Below, piece after piece: positions 1 through 9,110 of a DNA stretch of 36,007 bases. This stretch comes from Syntrophomonadaceae bacterium. GTDB lineage: Bacteria; Bacillota; Ch66; Ch109. The stretch is taken from the NCBI GenBank assembly GCA_012519455.1, contig JAAYQE010000020.1:1-36007 (forward strand), read 5' to 3'. Position 1 is the first letter of the stretch, and every line of letters begins with the position of its first letter. The position numbers and the translations under genes are program-made. The notes beneath the pieces were generated by a model. That model did not search any database. It was given only the letters and a program-made list of their open reading frames with translations, and was not told where the DNA came from.

Positions 1-10
1 AATTAATAAT

Positions 11-41
11 GCTGGTCCTCTATTACGCCAGAAGGACCAGC
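11..41 (-). terminator. Hairpin downstream of thrC, candidate terminator
   Basis: Perfect 9-bp inverted repeat GCTGGTCCT(11-19)/AGGACCAGC(33-41), just 3' of the thrC stop on the minus strand; weak T-tract. Confidence 0.6.
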
Positions 42-66
42 AGCATAGTTAAAAAAGTAATATTGG

Positions 67-1587
67 TTATACTTGCAGCAGTTTTTTAACTGCTTTTTTC
101 ATTTCCGTTCGCTCGGTCCGGGCAGTATGGCGAATGGGTTTCTGCTTAAGGTTTTTTAAACCTTCCGGAATCTCAATTTGACAGGTCGTGGATAGTAATT
201 CGAGTAAGGCGTATTCGTCTTGACCTTTAATGGCTTCTGGGCCTAAAATAGCCTCAATTACACTGGCGCTGAATTTAAAAGGGCTAGCTGTTGAGGCAAT
301 GACGGTAAGGGTTCGATCTCCGGTAGCAGCTACATACTTATCGTAAACTTTTTTTCCAACGGCCGTGTGGGGATCTAGTACATAGCCATACTGTTGGTAG
401 GTTTCTTTGATGGTTGTCATTGTTTCTGTGTCCGGGGCAAAATCGGACCAGAATAGGTCTTGGATAGATTGACGGAGGCGATCATCGACCTGGTAGCGCC
501 CGGTGTCTTTTAACTGGTTCATCCAGGTACGGATTCGACCGGCGTCATGTTCCGTTAATTCGTATAGCAATCGTTCTAGGTTACTAGAGATCAGGATGTC
601 CATTGAGGGAGAAATAGTTTTTTCAAAGGCTCGGTTACGGTCGTAAACCCCGGTGCGAATAAAATCGGTTAGGACCTTATTGGCATTAGCCGCACAGATT
701 AGACGTTGAATAGGTAATCCCATCTGCCGGGCGTAAAAGGCTGCTAGAATGTTACCAAAGTTACCGGTAGGAACAACCACATTGATGGCCTCCCCAGGGG
801 TAATAGCCTGCTGCCGGAGTAGGTCTAAGTACGTAGAAACGTAATAGATGATTTGTGGGACTAACCGTCCCCAGTTAATGGAGTTGGCGGAAGACAGCTT
901 TATTTGCCGGGCCAATAGGGCTTCGTTAAACGCGTGGTCACCAAAGATATTTTTTACACCATTTTGGGCGTCATCAAAATTACCTAGCACCGCCATTACC
1001 GCTACGTTATTACCTTCCTGGGTCACCATTTGTCGTTTTTGGATCTCACTGACTCCTTGATCCGGATAAAAGACGATAATTTTGGTTCCAGGAACATCAC
1101 GAAAACCTTCTAGGGCTGCTTTGCCAGTATCGCCGGAGGTAGCGACTAGAATTACGATTTCTGCCTTTTCGCCGGTCTTTTTTAGACTGGTGGTTAACAG
1201 GTGAGGCAGAAGTTGTAGGGCCATATCTTTAAAAGCACAGGTAGGGCCATGCCATAGTTCGAGAAAGTAAGTATGATCGTTTAATTTGATGGTAGGGGCA
1301 ATATCAGGGGTGTCAAACTTTAAAGCGTTATAGGTATTAAAAACGCAGTTTTCTAGTTCTGGACGCGAAAAATCGGTTAAAAATAACTCCAGGATAGATT
1401 GCGCTATTTGACGATAATCCTGGTTAAGCATTTCATCTAATTGTCCGGGGCGTAATTGTACTTTATCTTTCGGGACAAACAGTCCCCCGTCAGGAGCAAT
1501 TCCCATCTTAATAGCGCTGGCGGAACTAACTAGGGGAGATTGCCCCCGGGTGCTTTCATAAGGCAAAGCCTGATTATTTGGTATCAA
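67..1587 (-). CDS. thrC: Threonine synthase
   Basis: 506 aa; YESTRGQ...GGLFVPK start, ELWHGPTCAFKDMALQ and VATSGDTGKAALEGF PLP-enzyme motifs; TTG start with GGAGG 9 nt upstream. Confidence 0.95.
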   Translation of the reverse strand: MIPNNQALPYESTRGQSPLVSSASAIKMGIAPDGGLFVPKDKVQLRPGQLDEMLNQDYRQIAQSILELFLTDFSRPELENCVFNTYNALKFDTPDIAPTIKLNDHTYFLELWHGPTCAFKDMALQLLPHLLTTSLKKTGEKAEIVILVATSGDTGKAALEGFRDVPGTKIIVFYPDQGVSEIQKRQMVTQEGNNVAVMAVLGNFDDAQNGVKNIFGDHAFNEALLARQIKLSSANSINWGRLVPQIIYYVSTYLDLLRQQAITPGEAINVVVPTGNFGNILAAFYARQMGLPIQRLICAANANKVLTDFIRTGVYDRNRAFEKTISPSMDILISSNLERLLYELTEHDAGRIRTWMNQLKDTGRYQVDDRLRQSIQDLFWSDFAPDTETMTTIKETYQQYGYVLDPHTAVGKKVYDKYVAATGDRTLTVIASTASPFKFSASVIEAILGPEAIKGQDEYALLELLSTTCQIEIPEGLKNLKQKPIRHTARTERTEMKKAVKKLLQV

Positions 1588-1752
1588 CGTTTTATTCCTC
1601 CCGGTTTTCCTTTTCCCTTATTTATAGACCAGAATCGAAAAAAACGCAACTGGAAGTTCCTCTAGCAGCTTTAAAAACCCATAAAAGCAGGATTATGTAG
1701 GGAAAAAGTAGAATACTTTTTTCAACGCGGAGAGATAAGCGGAGGGGTTAGA

Positions 1753-2859
1753 GTGGAAATTAAAATGCTCTTAAATTTATTATCGAAAGCGTTTGAATGG
1801 GGGGTTTCGGACGTACACTTGACCGTAGGTAGTGCTCCCGCTTTTCGTCTACATGGAGTCTTGCTTCCTCTCGATTCTCCATATTGGGTAGAAAGAATTC
1901 CGGTTGCTGGGGCGGGCCTGGGTAAATTGACTGCGGCAGATACGGAACGTCTGGCCCGACAAATCATGCTTGAGGAACGTTATCGTGAGTTTAGGGAGGC
2001 TGGTGAACTAGATTTTTCTTATACCGTGGAGGGCGTAGGGCGCTGTCGGGTTAATGCTTTTTTACAGCAAAGTAAGGTGAGCCTAGTACTACGCCTGATC
2101 CAGGCTCAGATTCCCACCTTCCAGCAGTTAGGTCTACCAGAAGTCATTAGTTCCCTGGTTCGGCGTTCCCAGGGCATGGTGTTGGTTACCGGACCGACGG
2201 GTTGTGGCAAGTCAACCACGCTGGCTGCAATGCTTGATTTGATCAACCGGGAGGCTTCTTATCATATTTTAACGTTAGAGGACCCGATTGAATTTATCCA
2301 TACTCACCAAAAAAGCATCATTAATCAAAGGGAGATTTATCGGGATTCCTCTTCTTTTGCCAATGCCCTTCGTGCTGCTTTACGGGAGGATCCGGATGTA
2401 ATCTTGGTCGGAGAAATGCGTGATCCGGAAACGATTGGCATTGCCCTCACGGCAGCGGAAACCGGACACCTAGTGTTAGGTTCCTTACATACCTCTAGCG
2501 CGGCCCAAACGATTGACCGGATTATTGATGTTTTTCCTCCATATCAACAAGCGCAGATTCGAGTACAGTTAGCCCAAAGCATCCAAGGTATCGTAGCCCA
2601 GCAACTAATTCCCCGTCTAGATAAATCCGGGAGAGTCTTGGCCCTGGAGATCATGATTGCTACCCCAGCTATCCGTAACCTGATTCGAGAAGGCCGGTCG
2701 TATCAAATCATTAACCAGATTCAGACCGGACTAAAATTCGGGATGATCCCGTTGGATATGAGCTTACGGAACTTGGTGCTGAATAAAATCATTACCCGGG
2801 AAGAAGCCCTTAATCGGGCCTCCGATTCGGAAACTCTATTGAAGATGCTTGGTGGATAA
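1753..2859 (+). CDS. pilT: Type IV pilus retraction ATPase PilT
   Basis: 368 aa; Walker A GPTGCGKSTT, Asp box TLEDPIEF, Walker B DPDVILVGEMRD, ETGHLVLGSLHT. Confidence 0.93.
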   Translation: MEIKMLLNLLSKAFEWGVSDVHLTVGSAPAFRLHGVLLPLDSPYWVERIPVAGAGLGKLTAADTERLARQIMLEERYREFREAGELDFSYTVEGVGRCRVNAFLQQSKVSLVLRLIQAQIPTFQQLGLPEVISSLVRRSQGMVLVTGPTGCGKSTTLAAMLDLINREASYHILTLEDPIEFIHTHQKSIINQREIYRDSSSFANALRAALREDPDVILVGEMRDPETIGIALTAAETGHLVLGSLHTSSAAQTIDRIIDVFPPYQQAQIRVQLAQSIQGIVAQQLIPRLDKSGRVLALEIMIATPAIRNLIREGRSYQIINQIQTGLKFGMIPLDMSLRNLVLNKIITREEALNRASDSETLLKMLGG

Positions 2860-2882
2860 AATCGTATGTAATTGGAGAAGAA

Positions 2883-3509
2883 GTGGTTATGGACCTATTG
2901 ATTTTGGGAGGAATAGCCGTTGCTGGGCTAATCCTTGGCAGCTTTTTAAATGTACTTATATATCGACGGCAGAACCTTATCATTGTCCTAAGCACATCAA
3001 TCTTACTAGTGTTAATGTGGCGATTTTATGGTTGTCAGGTTGAGTTTTTCTCGGTGGTATTTTTATTTTCTTTATTAATTACGGCTGCAGTTATTGATTA
3101 TGAACAGTATATAATTCCTAATAGTGTAATTTTAGTGGGCCTTATTGGCGCCGGAATCATCCAAGTTTTTTTATTTCAGGGCCATCAAATGGTAAATGCC
3201 GGGTTAGGCGCACTCAGTGCAGCCGGCTTTCTTTTTTTATTACGGGTGATTAGCCGTGGAGGGGTAGGAGCGGGCGATATAAAGCTAGCCCTGGTGATAG
3301 GGCTTTTTTTAGGATGGCCGGTAGGACTTTTTTCAATGTTTTTAGCTTGTCTTATTGCCGGGGTTATCGGAATAGGGCTGCTTTTAAGCGGGAAAAAAAC
3401 GCGTAAAGATATAATCCCTTTTGGTCCTTTTTTAGCCATCAGTGCCATGTTATCTTACTTTAAAGGGGAAGAATGGTTGAGTTGGTATCTGGCCTGGCTT
3501 GGAATTTAA
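2883..3509 (+). CDS. A24-family prepilin peptidase lacking the Cys-rich N-methylase segment
   Basis: 208 aa, multi-TM; GSFLNVLIYR signature, catalytic Asp motifs VIDYEQYIIPN and GAGDIK; no CxxC...CxxC region; GTG start. Confidence 0.85.
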   Translation: MVMDLLILGGIAVAGLILGSFLNVLIYRRQNLIIVLSTSILLVLMWRFYGCQVEFFSVVFLFSLLITAAVIDYEQYIIPNSVILVGLIGAGIIQVFLFQGHQMVNAGLGALSAAGFLFLLRVISRGGVGAGDIKLALVIGLFLGWPVGLFSMFLACLIAGVIGIGLLLSGKKTRKDIIPFGPFLAISAMLSYFKGEEWLSWYLAWLGI

Positions 3510-3547
3510 ATTAAGAAGAAGAGAGCTTATTGGAGGTTTTTTAAGCG

Positions 3548-4915
3548 ATGCGGTCATCGATTCGGATAGGGGCCGGGGCCGGGTATGGAGGGGATCGTTT
3601 TGAACCGGCCCTGGAGCTTGTTGAAAAGGGAAATATCAATTATTTAGTATACGAATGTCTGGCGGAAAGAACAATTGCGCTTTATCAACAGGAAAAATTA
3701 AAAGATCCCACTCGAGGATATAATCCGCAGTTAAAGCGGCGTTTAAGACCGGTTTTAGAACCGTGCTTTAGGCGAGGAATAAAAATTATTTCGAATATGG
3801 GGGCCGCAAATCCTCAGGCGGCGCAAAAGGAAGTATTAGATTTAGCTCGTAAATTAGGATTAAAGGGCCTTAAAGTAGCCGCAGTATTAGGGGACGATGT
3901 ACAAGATTTGCTTCGGGATCGTACCGGGAAAGTATTGGAAACCGGCGAAACTATAGCTGCCTATGCGGAGCGAACGGTATCCGCGAATGCCTATCTAGGG
4001 TGCGCGCCATTAGTCCGGGCCCTAGCGCAAGGGGCGGACGTAATCCTGACCGGGCGGGTAGCGGATCCAGCGCTTTTTTTAGCACCTATGGTGCATCATT
4101 TTGCCTGGAAGTTAGAGGATTATGCCCGACTGGGACAAGGCACCGTAATCGGACATCTCCTGGAATGTGCCGGACAGGTGACCGGAGGTTATTTTGCGGA
4201 TCCCGGCTATAAGGAGGTACCCGGTTTAGCAGCGTTAGGCTTCCCGATTGCTGAAGTGCAGGTGGACGGTACCGCGATAATTACTAAACCCCCGGGCAGC
4301 GGAGGGATAGTTTCTTTAGCTACTTGTAAAGAACAATTGCTTTACGAGATCCATGATCCAGCGGCGTACATCACCCCGGATTGTGTGGCGGATTTCACCG
4401 GGGTGAAGTTGAGCCAAATCGGTCCGGATCAGGTTCAGGTAGAGGGGGGCACTGGTTATACACGACCGCAGGAACTTAAGGTCAGTATCGGATATCGCGA
4501 AGCCTATATAGGCGAAGGGGAGATCGGCTATGCCGGGCCGGGTGCCGTAGCCCGAGCACGGTTAGCCGGAGAAATAGTACAGCAACGTTTAAAGAAAATA
4601 GGGCTTCCCTATCAGGAACTAAGGCTAGATTTGATCGGTGTTGATTCGCTGCATGGGCCCTGGTTGACTGACGGGAGCCATGAACCTTACGAAGTGCGCC
4701 TGCGGGTGGCGGCACGAACCTCCACTTACGAAGATGCAGTTCGCATTGGGGAAGAGGTAGAAACGCTTTGGACTAATGGTCCGGCCGGGGGAGGGGGAGC
4801 CCGACGTTCGGTACGTGAAGTTATCGGGGTAGTGTCTACGCTTATTCCCCGCGAATTGGTTAAACCACTGGTTAGCGTAAAAGGGGAGAACAGTTTACCG
4901 ATCGATGAGGTTTAA
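3548..4915 (+). CDS. DUF1446 / AtuA-family acyclic terpene utilization protein
   Basis: 455 aa; IRIGAGAGYGGDRFEPALEL, YLVYECLAERT, SNMGAANP, DVILTGRVADPALFLAP; SD GGAGG upstream. Confidence 0.9.
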   Translation: MRSSIRIGAGAGYGGDRFEPALELVEKGNINYLVYECLAERTIALYQQEKLKDPTRGYNPQLKRRLRPVLEPCFRRGIKIISNMGAANPQAAQKEVLDLARKLGLKGLKVAAVLGDDVQDLLRDRTGKVLETGETIAAYAERTVSANAYLGCAPLVRALAQGADVILTGRVADPALFLAPMVHHFAWKLEDYARLGQGTVIGHLLECAGQVTGGYFADPGYKEVPGLAALGFPIAEVQVDGTAIITKPPGSGGIVSLATCKEQLLYEIHDPAAYITPDCVADFTGVKLSQIGPDQVQVEGGTGYTRPQELKVSIGYREAYIGEGEIGYAGPGAVARARLAGEIVQQRLKKIGLPYQELRLDLIGVDSLHGPWLTDGSHEPYEVRLRVAARTSTYEDAVRIGEEVETLWTNGPAGGGGARRSVREVIGVVSTLIPRELVKPLVSVKGENSLPIDEV

Positions 4916-4941
4916 CGTGGAGAAAGGAACGGTGATTTTTA

Positions 4942-5256
4942 GTGCCCAGGATAAAGCTGCGGGAAATTGCTCATGCCCGGGCCGGGGATAAAGGCAATAT
5001 CCTCAATATTGCAGTGATTGCCTACCATCCCGATGATTATACCTTACTGCAGGAACAGGTTACCACGGAACGGGTGGCAGCTCATTTTAGAGGCTTGATC
5101 GAAGGCCCAGTAGTACGTTTTGAACTACCCAATTTGGGCGCCCTGAATTTTGTGTTACACAGAGCCTTAGCTGGTGGGGTTACTCGTTCCTTACGGCTAG
5201 ATCCGCACGGAAAATCCCTTAGTTCAGCTTTGTTGGAGTTAAAAATAGAGATATAA
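4942..5256 (+). CDS. AtuA C-terminal-like (ferredoxin-fold) domain protein
   Basis: 104 aa; LREIAHARAGDKGNILNIAVIAYHPDDY, typical C-terminal domain or partner of AtuA/DUF1446 proteins. Confidence 0.85.
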   Translation: MPRIKLREIAHARAGDKGNILNIAVIAYHPDDYTLLQEQVTTERVAAHFRGLIEGPVVRFELPNLGALNFVLHRALAGGVTRSLRLDPHGKSLSSALLELKIEI

Positions 5257-5324
5257 CACATAACCTTTATTCATTAACCGTTTATTACCTTTATTACCTT
5301 AAAACACCTGGAGGAAATTAGGAA

Positions 5325-5417
5325 ATGCTGTCGAAGTCATTCCCTGGATATCCAGGATACGGCTGGTCAGATTCGATAGCTATTTCCAATTTCGATTCAA
5401 AAGTTGTTAGGAGGTAA
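5325..5417 (+). CDS. Candidate 30-aa leader sORF (MLSKSFPGYPGYGWSDSIAISNFDSKVVRR)
   Basis: ATG 10 nt after GGAGG; stop TAA sits inside the AGGAGGTAA SD of the next gene; not in the supplied ORF track (shorter than listed ORFs). Confidence 0.4.
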   Translation: MLSKSFPGYPGYGWSDSIAISNFDSKVVRR

Positions 5418-5426
5418 TATGAGGTA

Positions 5427-7238
5427 ATGCCGGATCGTCTAGTAAGGTTTAGATTAAAGGGTGGAAAAAAACGGGTTCGTTGGCTGGTAGCAATGTTTCT
5501 ACTAGGTACTTTTTGCCTAACTTTGGGTGGAACCTCTGAGGCGGTAGCCGCTACGCCTCTATTTCTTAATGGATTTTACGCCATTAATAGCGATAGCGAA
5601 ATCAATCAGGTGCAAAATTTGAGTAGTGTTTCCCTGGGCTGGGCGCGGATAATCCGCGATAATCAGGGTCAAATTCGTTTTTGCACCTCTGGAAAATACC
5701 AGGGACCGGGGGATGAATTTCCCGAATACGGGGTACCAGCCAATGTTTCCGAAGTCGCACGCCAGCTGAAACAAACCAAAGCCCTCAAGTATCTATCGGT
5801 TTTTTGTATGGACGGTAAACCCGGGGATCAAAGTAATATCCCTCTGGAGATGTTGTCTTTAAGTGATGGACAGTTGGTAGCGCAGGTGATTAATCCCCTA
5901 GTTGATTTTTTAGATCATAATCCAGCGGGTATTTCCTTCGCTGGAGTGGTAATTGATGCGGAAGGGCTACGCGAGTGGGCGCCCTATCAGACTTGGATCA
6001 AGCAACGGTTTAATCGTTTTTTAGACCTACTAGATGAACGACTGGGAAATCGAGAATTATTGGTTTGTCTTACCCCGGAGCGAACTTATAATCCTAGTAG
6101 TGGCTATGATTTTGTACATATTGGGAAGAGAGCCGATACCATTATTTTAATGGCGCACGATTATGATCATTATACACCCGGGAATAGCCGGCCCGATATA
6201 CCAGCAACCGCCCCTTATTATCTGGTACAAGAAGCAATCGAGAAGACCATTAGTGCTGGCATTCCGCGGGAAAAAATTTTATTAGCTATCGCTTTACACG
6301 GAATTCAGTGGACCCGCAGCAACGGACAGTGGGTGCCAGAGTTATCTCGCCCGACGCTGAATAAAATTGAGCGGATCGCATCCGGGCAGGAGGGGCCGGT
6401 AGTGCGCTATCTTTCCGGGGCCGATCGCTACTTGGCCAATTATTGGTGGGGCGGGAAGTTGTATGAGTATCGTACCGGTTACCTTAAAATTCAACACTGG
6501 CAAAAGGGAAAATTGGCGGAAAGTGAATTTTATTTTGAGATAGAGCAAAGCTTGGCCGAAAAAATTGAACTGGCCCGATCCAGTAAGCTTAAAGGTATTT
6601 CGATATGGCGTCTGGGTATCGGTAACCCGGAGACCTGGAAGGTTATCACCACTTATTGTACGGCCCCATGTAAATTTTTTGATTTAGGGACGCACTGGGC
6701 CCGGCCCGAGGTGGAGTATCTAGAAGCCCGAGGCCTAATCAAAGGAGTTTCCGCGCGCCAGTTCAACCCGGAGGGGAAAATGACAAGGGCGGAGTTTTCT
6801 GCCTTAATGGCGGGTATTTTACATTTGCCCGATCCGGGGGGTAATCCGGTGGCACAGTTTAAAGACGTTAAAAAGAGTGATTGGTATTATCGCGCGGTTA
6901 ATCAGGCTGTCGGGGCGGGCTTACTGGAAGGTAAGAGCGCTAATCGTTTTTATCCTCAGGATTTGATTACCCGCGAAGAGGCTGCGGTTTTAGCGGTGCG
7001 TGCTCTGAAATATCGACAAATTAAATTAGCCGCCAATACCGGGAAAACGGTTTTTTCGGATGCCTGGAGTATTTCCTGGTGGGCTAACGCGGATGTTCAA
7101 CTGGCGGTTAATCAGGGAATTATTACGGGTTACCCGAATGGAAATAAAAAGTTATTTAAACCGCAAGGGAAGATAAGTAGAGCAGAGGGGACCGTAATGA
7201 TTAAAAGAATATTTGATCGCATAGAGAAGGAAACTTAA
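5427..7238 (+). CDS. Secreted GH18-like domain protein with C-terminal S-layer homology repeats
   Basis: 603 aa; signal peptide/TM (WLVAMFLLGTFCLTLGGTSEAVA), TIM-barrel-like region with ILMAHDYDH, then SLH-type repeats (THWARPEVEYLEARGLIKG..., SDWYYRAVNQAVGAGLLEG..., WWANADVQLAVNQGIITGYPNG). Confidence 0.8.
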   Translation: MPDRLVRFRLKGGKKRVRWLVAMFLLGTFCLTLGGTSEAVAATPLFLNGFYAINSDSEINQVQNLSSVSLGWARIIRDNQGQIRFCTSGKYQGPGDEFPEYGVPANVSEVARQLKQTKALKYLSVFCMDGKPGDQSNIPLEMLSLSDGQLVAQVINPLVDFLDHNPAGISFAGVVIDAEGLREWAPYQTWIKQRFNRFLDLLDERLGNRELLVCLTPERTYNPSSGYDFVHIGKRADTIILMAHDYDHYTPGNSRPDIPATAPYYLVQEAIEKTISAGIPREKILLAIALHGIQWTRSNGQWVPELSRPTLNKIERIASGQEGPVVRYLSGADRYLANYWWGGKLYEYRTGYLKIQHWQKGKLAESEFYFEIEQSLAEKIELARSSKLKGISIWRLGIGNPETWKVITTYCTAPCKFFDLGTHWARPEVEYLEARGLIKGVSARQFNPEGKMTRAEFSALMAGILHLPDPGGNPVAQFKDVKKSDWYYRAVNQAVGAGLLEGKSANRFYPQDLITREEAAVLAVRALKYRQIKLAANTGKTVFSDAWSISWWANADVQLAVNQGIITGYPNGNKKLFKPQGKISRAEGTVMIKRIFDRIEKET

Positions 7239-7292
7239 AAGGTATAGCGAATACTACAAAGTGGTAAATTGTTAGCAGGAGGTCGTTCTGTT

Positions 7293-7979
7293 TTGAAGCA
7301 GGTTTATGCGGGAAAAACGAAAGATGTTTTTGCTCTAGAAGATGGAAATTATTTGTTGCAATTTAAAGACGAGGTAACTGGGGAAGATGGTCGTATTGAT
7401 CCCGGTTCCAATGCCGTTCTGGGCAAGCTGGAAGGGAAAGGAAAAGCTTCGTTACGTATGTCTCAGTATTTTTTTGAACTCCTGCAGAAGAAAGGGATCC
7501 CTACCCATTATGTTGCTGCGGACCCGAAGGAAGGAACTATGGTCGTTCGGCCGGCTCAAACTTTTGGGGACGGGCTAGAAGTAGTGATCCGTTTTCGCGC
7601 TTTTGGTAGTTTTCTTCGTCGTTACGGCCGTTATGCCCAAGAACTCCAACCGCTGGATGCCTTAGTCGAGATAACCCTAAAGGATGATGAACGGGGTGAT
7701 CCTCCTTTAAATGAGGAGACCTTGATTCAGTTAAATCTAATGACAGGCGAGGAAGTAACCCGGGTAAAAACAATGGCTCGGCAGGTAGCCTGCGTTGTTC
7801 GGGATGATCTGGCGGCCCGGGGATTGGACCTGGTAGATATAAAATTTGAGTTCGGTCGGATAAACGGTGACGTGGTAGTAATTGACGACATTTCCGGCGA
7901 TAATATGCGGGTATTTCGTAATAAGCAGCCCTTATTACCGCTAGAACTATCCGCGATTGTAACCGGCGAGCCGGTTTAA
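7293..7979 (+). CDS. purC: Phosphoribosylaminoimidazole-succinocarboxamide synthase
   Basis: KQVYAGKTKDVF...DEVTGEDGRIDPG...VVRPAQTFGDGLEVVIRFRAFGSF; TTG at 7293 follows AGGAGG better than the ORF-track start at 7269. Confidence 0.9.
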   Translation: MKQVYAGKTKDVFALEDGNYLLQFKDEVTGEDGRIDPGSNAVLGKLEGKGKASLRMSQYFFELLQKKGIPTHYVAADPKEGTMVVRPAQTFGDGLEVVIRFRAFGSFLRRYGRYAQELQPLDALVEITLKDDERGDPPLNEETLIQLNLMTGEEVTRVKTMARQVACVVRDDLAARGLDLVDIKFEFGRINGDVVVIDDISGDNMRVFRNKQPLLPLELSAIVTGEPV

Positions 7980-8078
7980 GGCAAAGTAATTAATCTACGT
8001 AAAGATGGCTAGTTGGCGAAAAAGCCTATTTTTTACTTGTTTTAGGCCAAGGCTTTCTGGGGTGCCGGTAAAGATTTT

Positions 8079-8116
8079 AATAAAGCGCATTCCGGGTAAA
8101 AGGGATGCGCTTTATT
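8079..8116 (+). terminator. Rho-independent-like hairpin after purC
   Basis: Perfect 12-bp inverted repeat AATAAAGCGCAT(8079-8090)/ATGCGCTTTATT(8105-8116). Confidence 0.65.
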
Positions 8117-8146
8117 ATGGTTTGATAGGAAGGAGGGCCGTGAAGG

Positions 8147-9016
8147 ATGGAGCCAACCGGGATTGGTATTGTCACGGATAGTACGGCCTATCTAGAACAG
8201 GATGTATTGCAGAAGCATGATATAAGTGTAGCATCCCTTCTGGTTAATTATGAGAATCTTAGTTTTCGTGAAGCGGAAATGGTAAACTCGGAGTACTATG
8301 ATCGATTACGGAAGAGCATGACCCTACCCACGACTTCTCAGCCTTCTCTTGGTGAGTTACTCAAGGTTTACCAAGAATTAAACCATAAATACGCCTCTCT
8401 ATTCAGCATTCATATTTCCAGCCGACTTAGCGGGACCGTAGCCGCCGCTGAAGCAGCTAGTGGCATGCTTCCCCAACAAGATATAATCGTGTTTGATTCT
8501 TTTTCTACTACTATGGGTTTAGGTTTTCAAGTATTAGAAGCTGCTCGGGCGGCCCAGGCCGGAAGAAGTAAGACGGAAATACTGCGCTTACTTGAATGGT
8601 TACGGGAGAACATTCGGGTTTTGTTTATGGTGGGTTCTTTGGAGTATTTGCGACGGGGTGGACGCATTGGGGGAGCCCGGGCACTTTTGGGTAGCTTTTT
8701 AGAAATTAAGCCTCTTTTGCATCTCAATGAAGGCCGGATTGAGGTGTTAGATAAGGTGCGCACCCGACCTCGAGCCATCAAAAGGATGTTGGAAGTAATA
8801 GAGCAAGATCTTACGGGGCGGCCTCCGGGGGAGATCGTGGCCCTGCATGTTGATGCCTTGGAGGAAGGTAACCGGTTAGCGGAATGTGTACGTCAAAAGT
8901 ACCCTGAGTATGAAATATCTTTATCTGCAGTCGGCCCGGTCATCGGGTCCCATGTAGGCCCAGATTCTGTAGGGGTAGCTTATTATCCTCAGGTACCCCT
9001 ATCCTTATTTGATTAA
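8147..9016 (+). CDS. DegV family fatty-acid-binding protein
   Basis: 289 aa; GIVTDSTAYLEQD, TSQPSLGELLKVY, FMVGSLEYLRRGGRIGGARALLGSFLEIKPLL. Confidence 0.92.
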   Translation: MEPTGIGIVTDSTAYLEQDVLQKHDISVASLLVNYENLSFREAEMVNSEYYDRLRKSMTLPTTSQPSLGELLKVYQELNHKYASLFSIHISSRLSGTVAAAEAASGMLPQQDIIVFDSFSTTMGLGFQVLEAARAAQAGRSKTEILRLLEWLRENIRVLFMVGSLEYLRRGGRIGGARALLGSFLEIKPLLHLNEGRIEVLDKVRTRPRAIKRMLEVIEQDLTGRPPGEIVALHVDALEEGNRLAECVRQKYPEYEISLSAVGPVIGSHVGPDSVGVAYYPQVPLSLFD

Positions 9017-9055
9017 AGGTGTGACTAAAAGTCGCATTTAGGGACAGGCTGTGTA

Positions 9056-9083
9056 TTGACTTTTTTTATAGATCCGTTATACT
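9056..9083 (+). promoter_or_regulatory. SigmaA-like promoter for the paaK T-box leader
   Basis: TTGACT (9056-9061), 16-bp spacer, TATACT (9078-9083). Confidence 0.65.
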
Positions 9084-9110
9084 TAGACTATCTTCAAATA
9101 TTAGGTAAAT

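Noticed and set aside
1722-1967. Minus-strand ORF overlapping the pilT start
   Set aside because: Shadow ORF; pilT on the plus strand is unambiguous
2849-3043. Plus-strand 64-aa ORF overlapping pilT and the prepilin peptidase
   Set aside because: Out-of-frame overlap, no domain signal; the 2883-3509 frame explains the region
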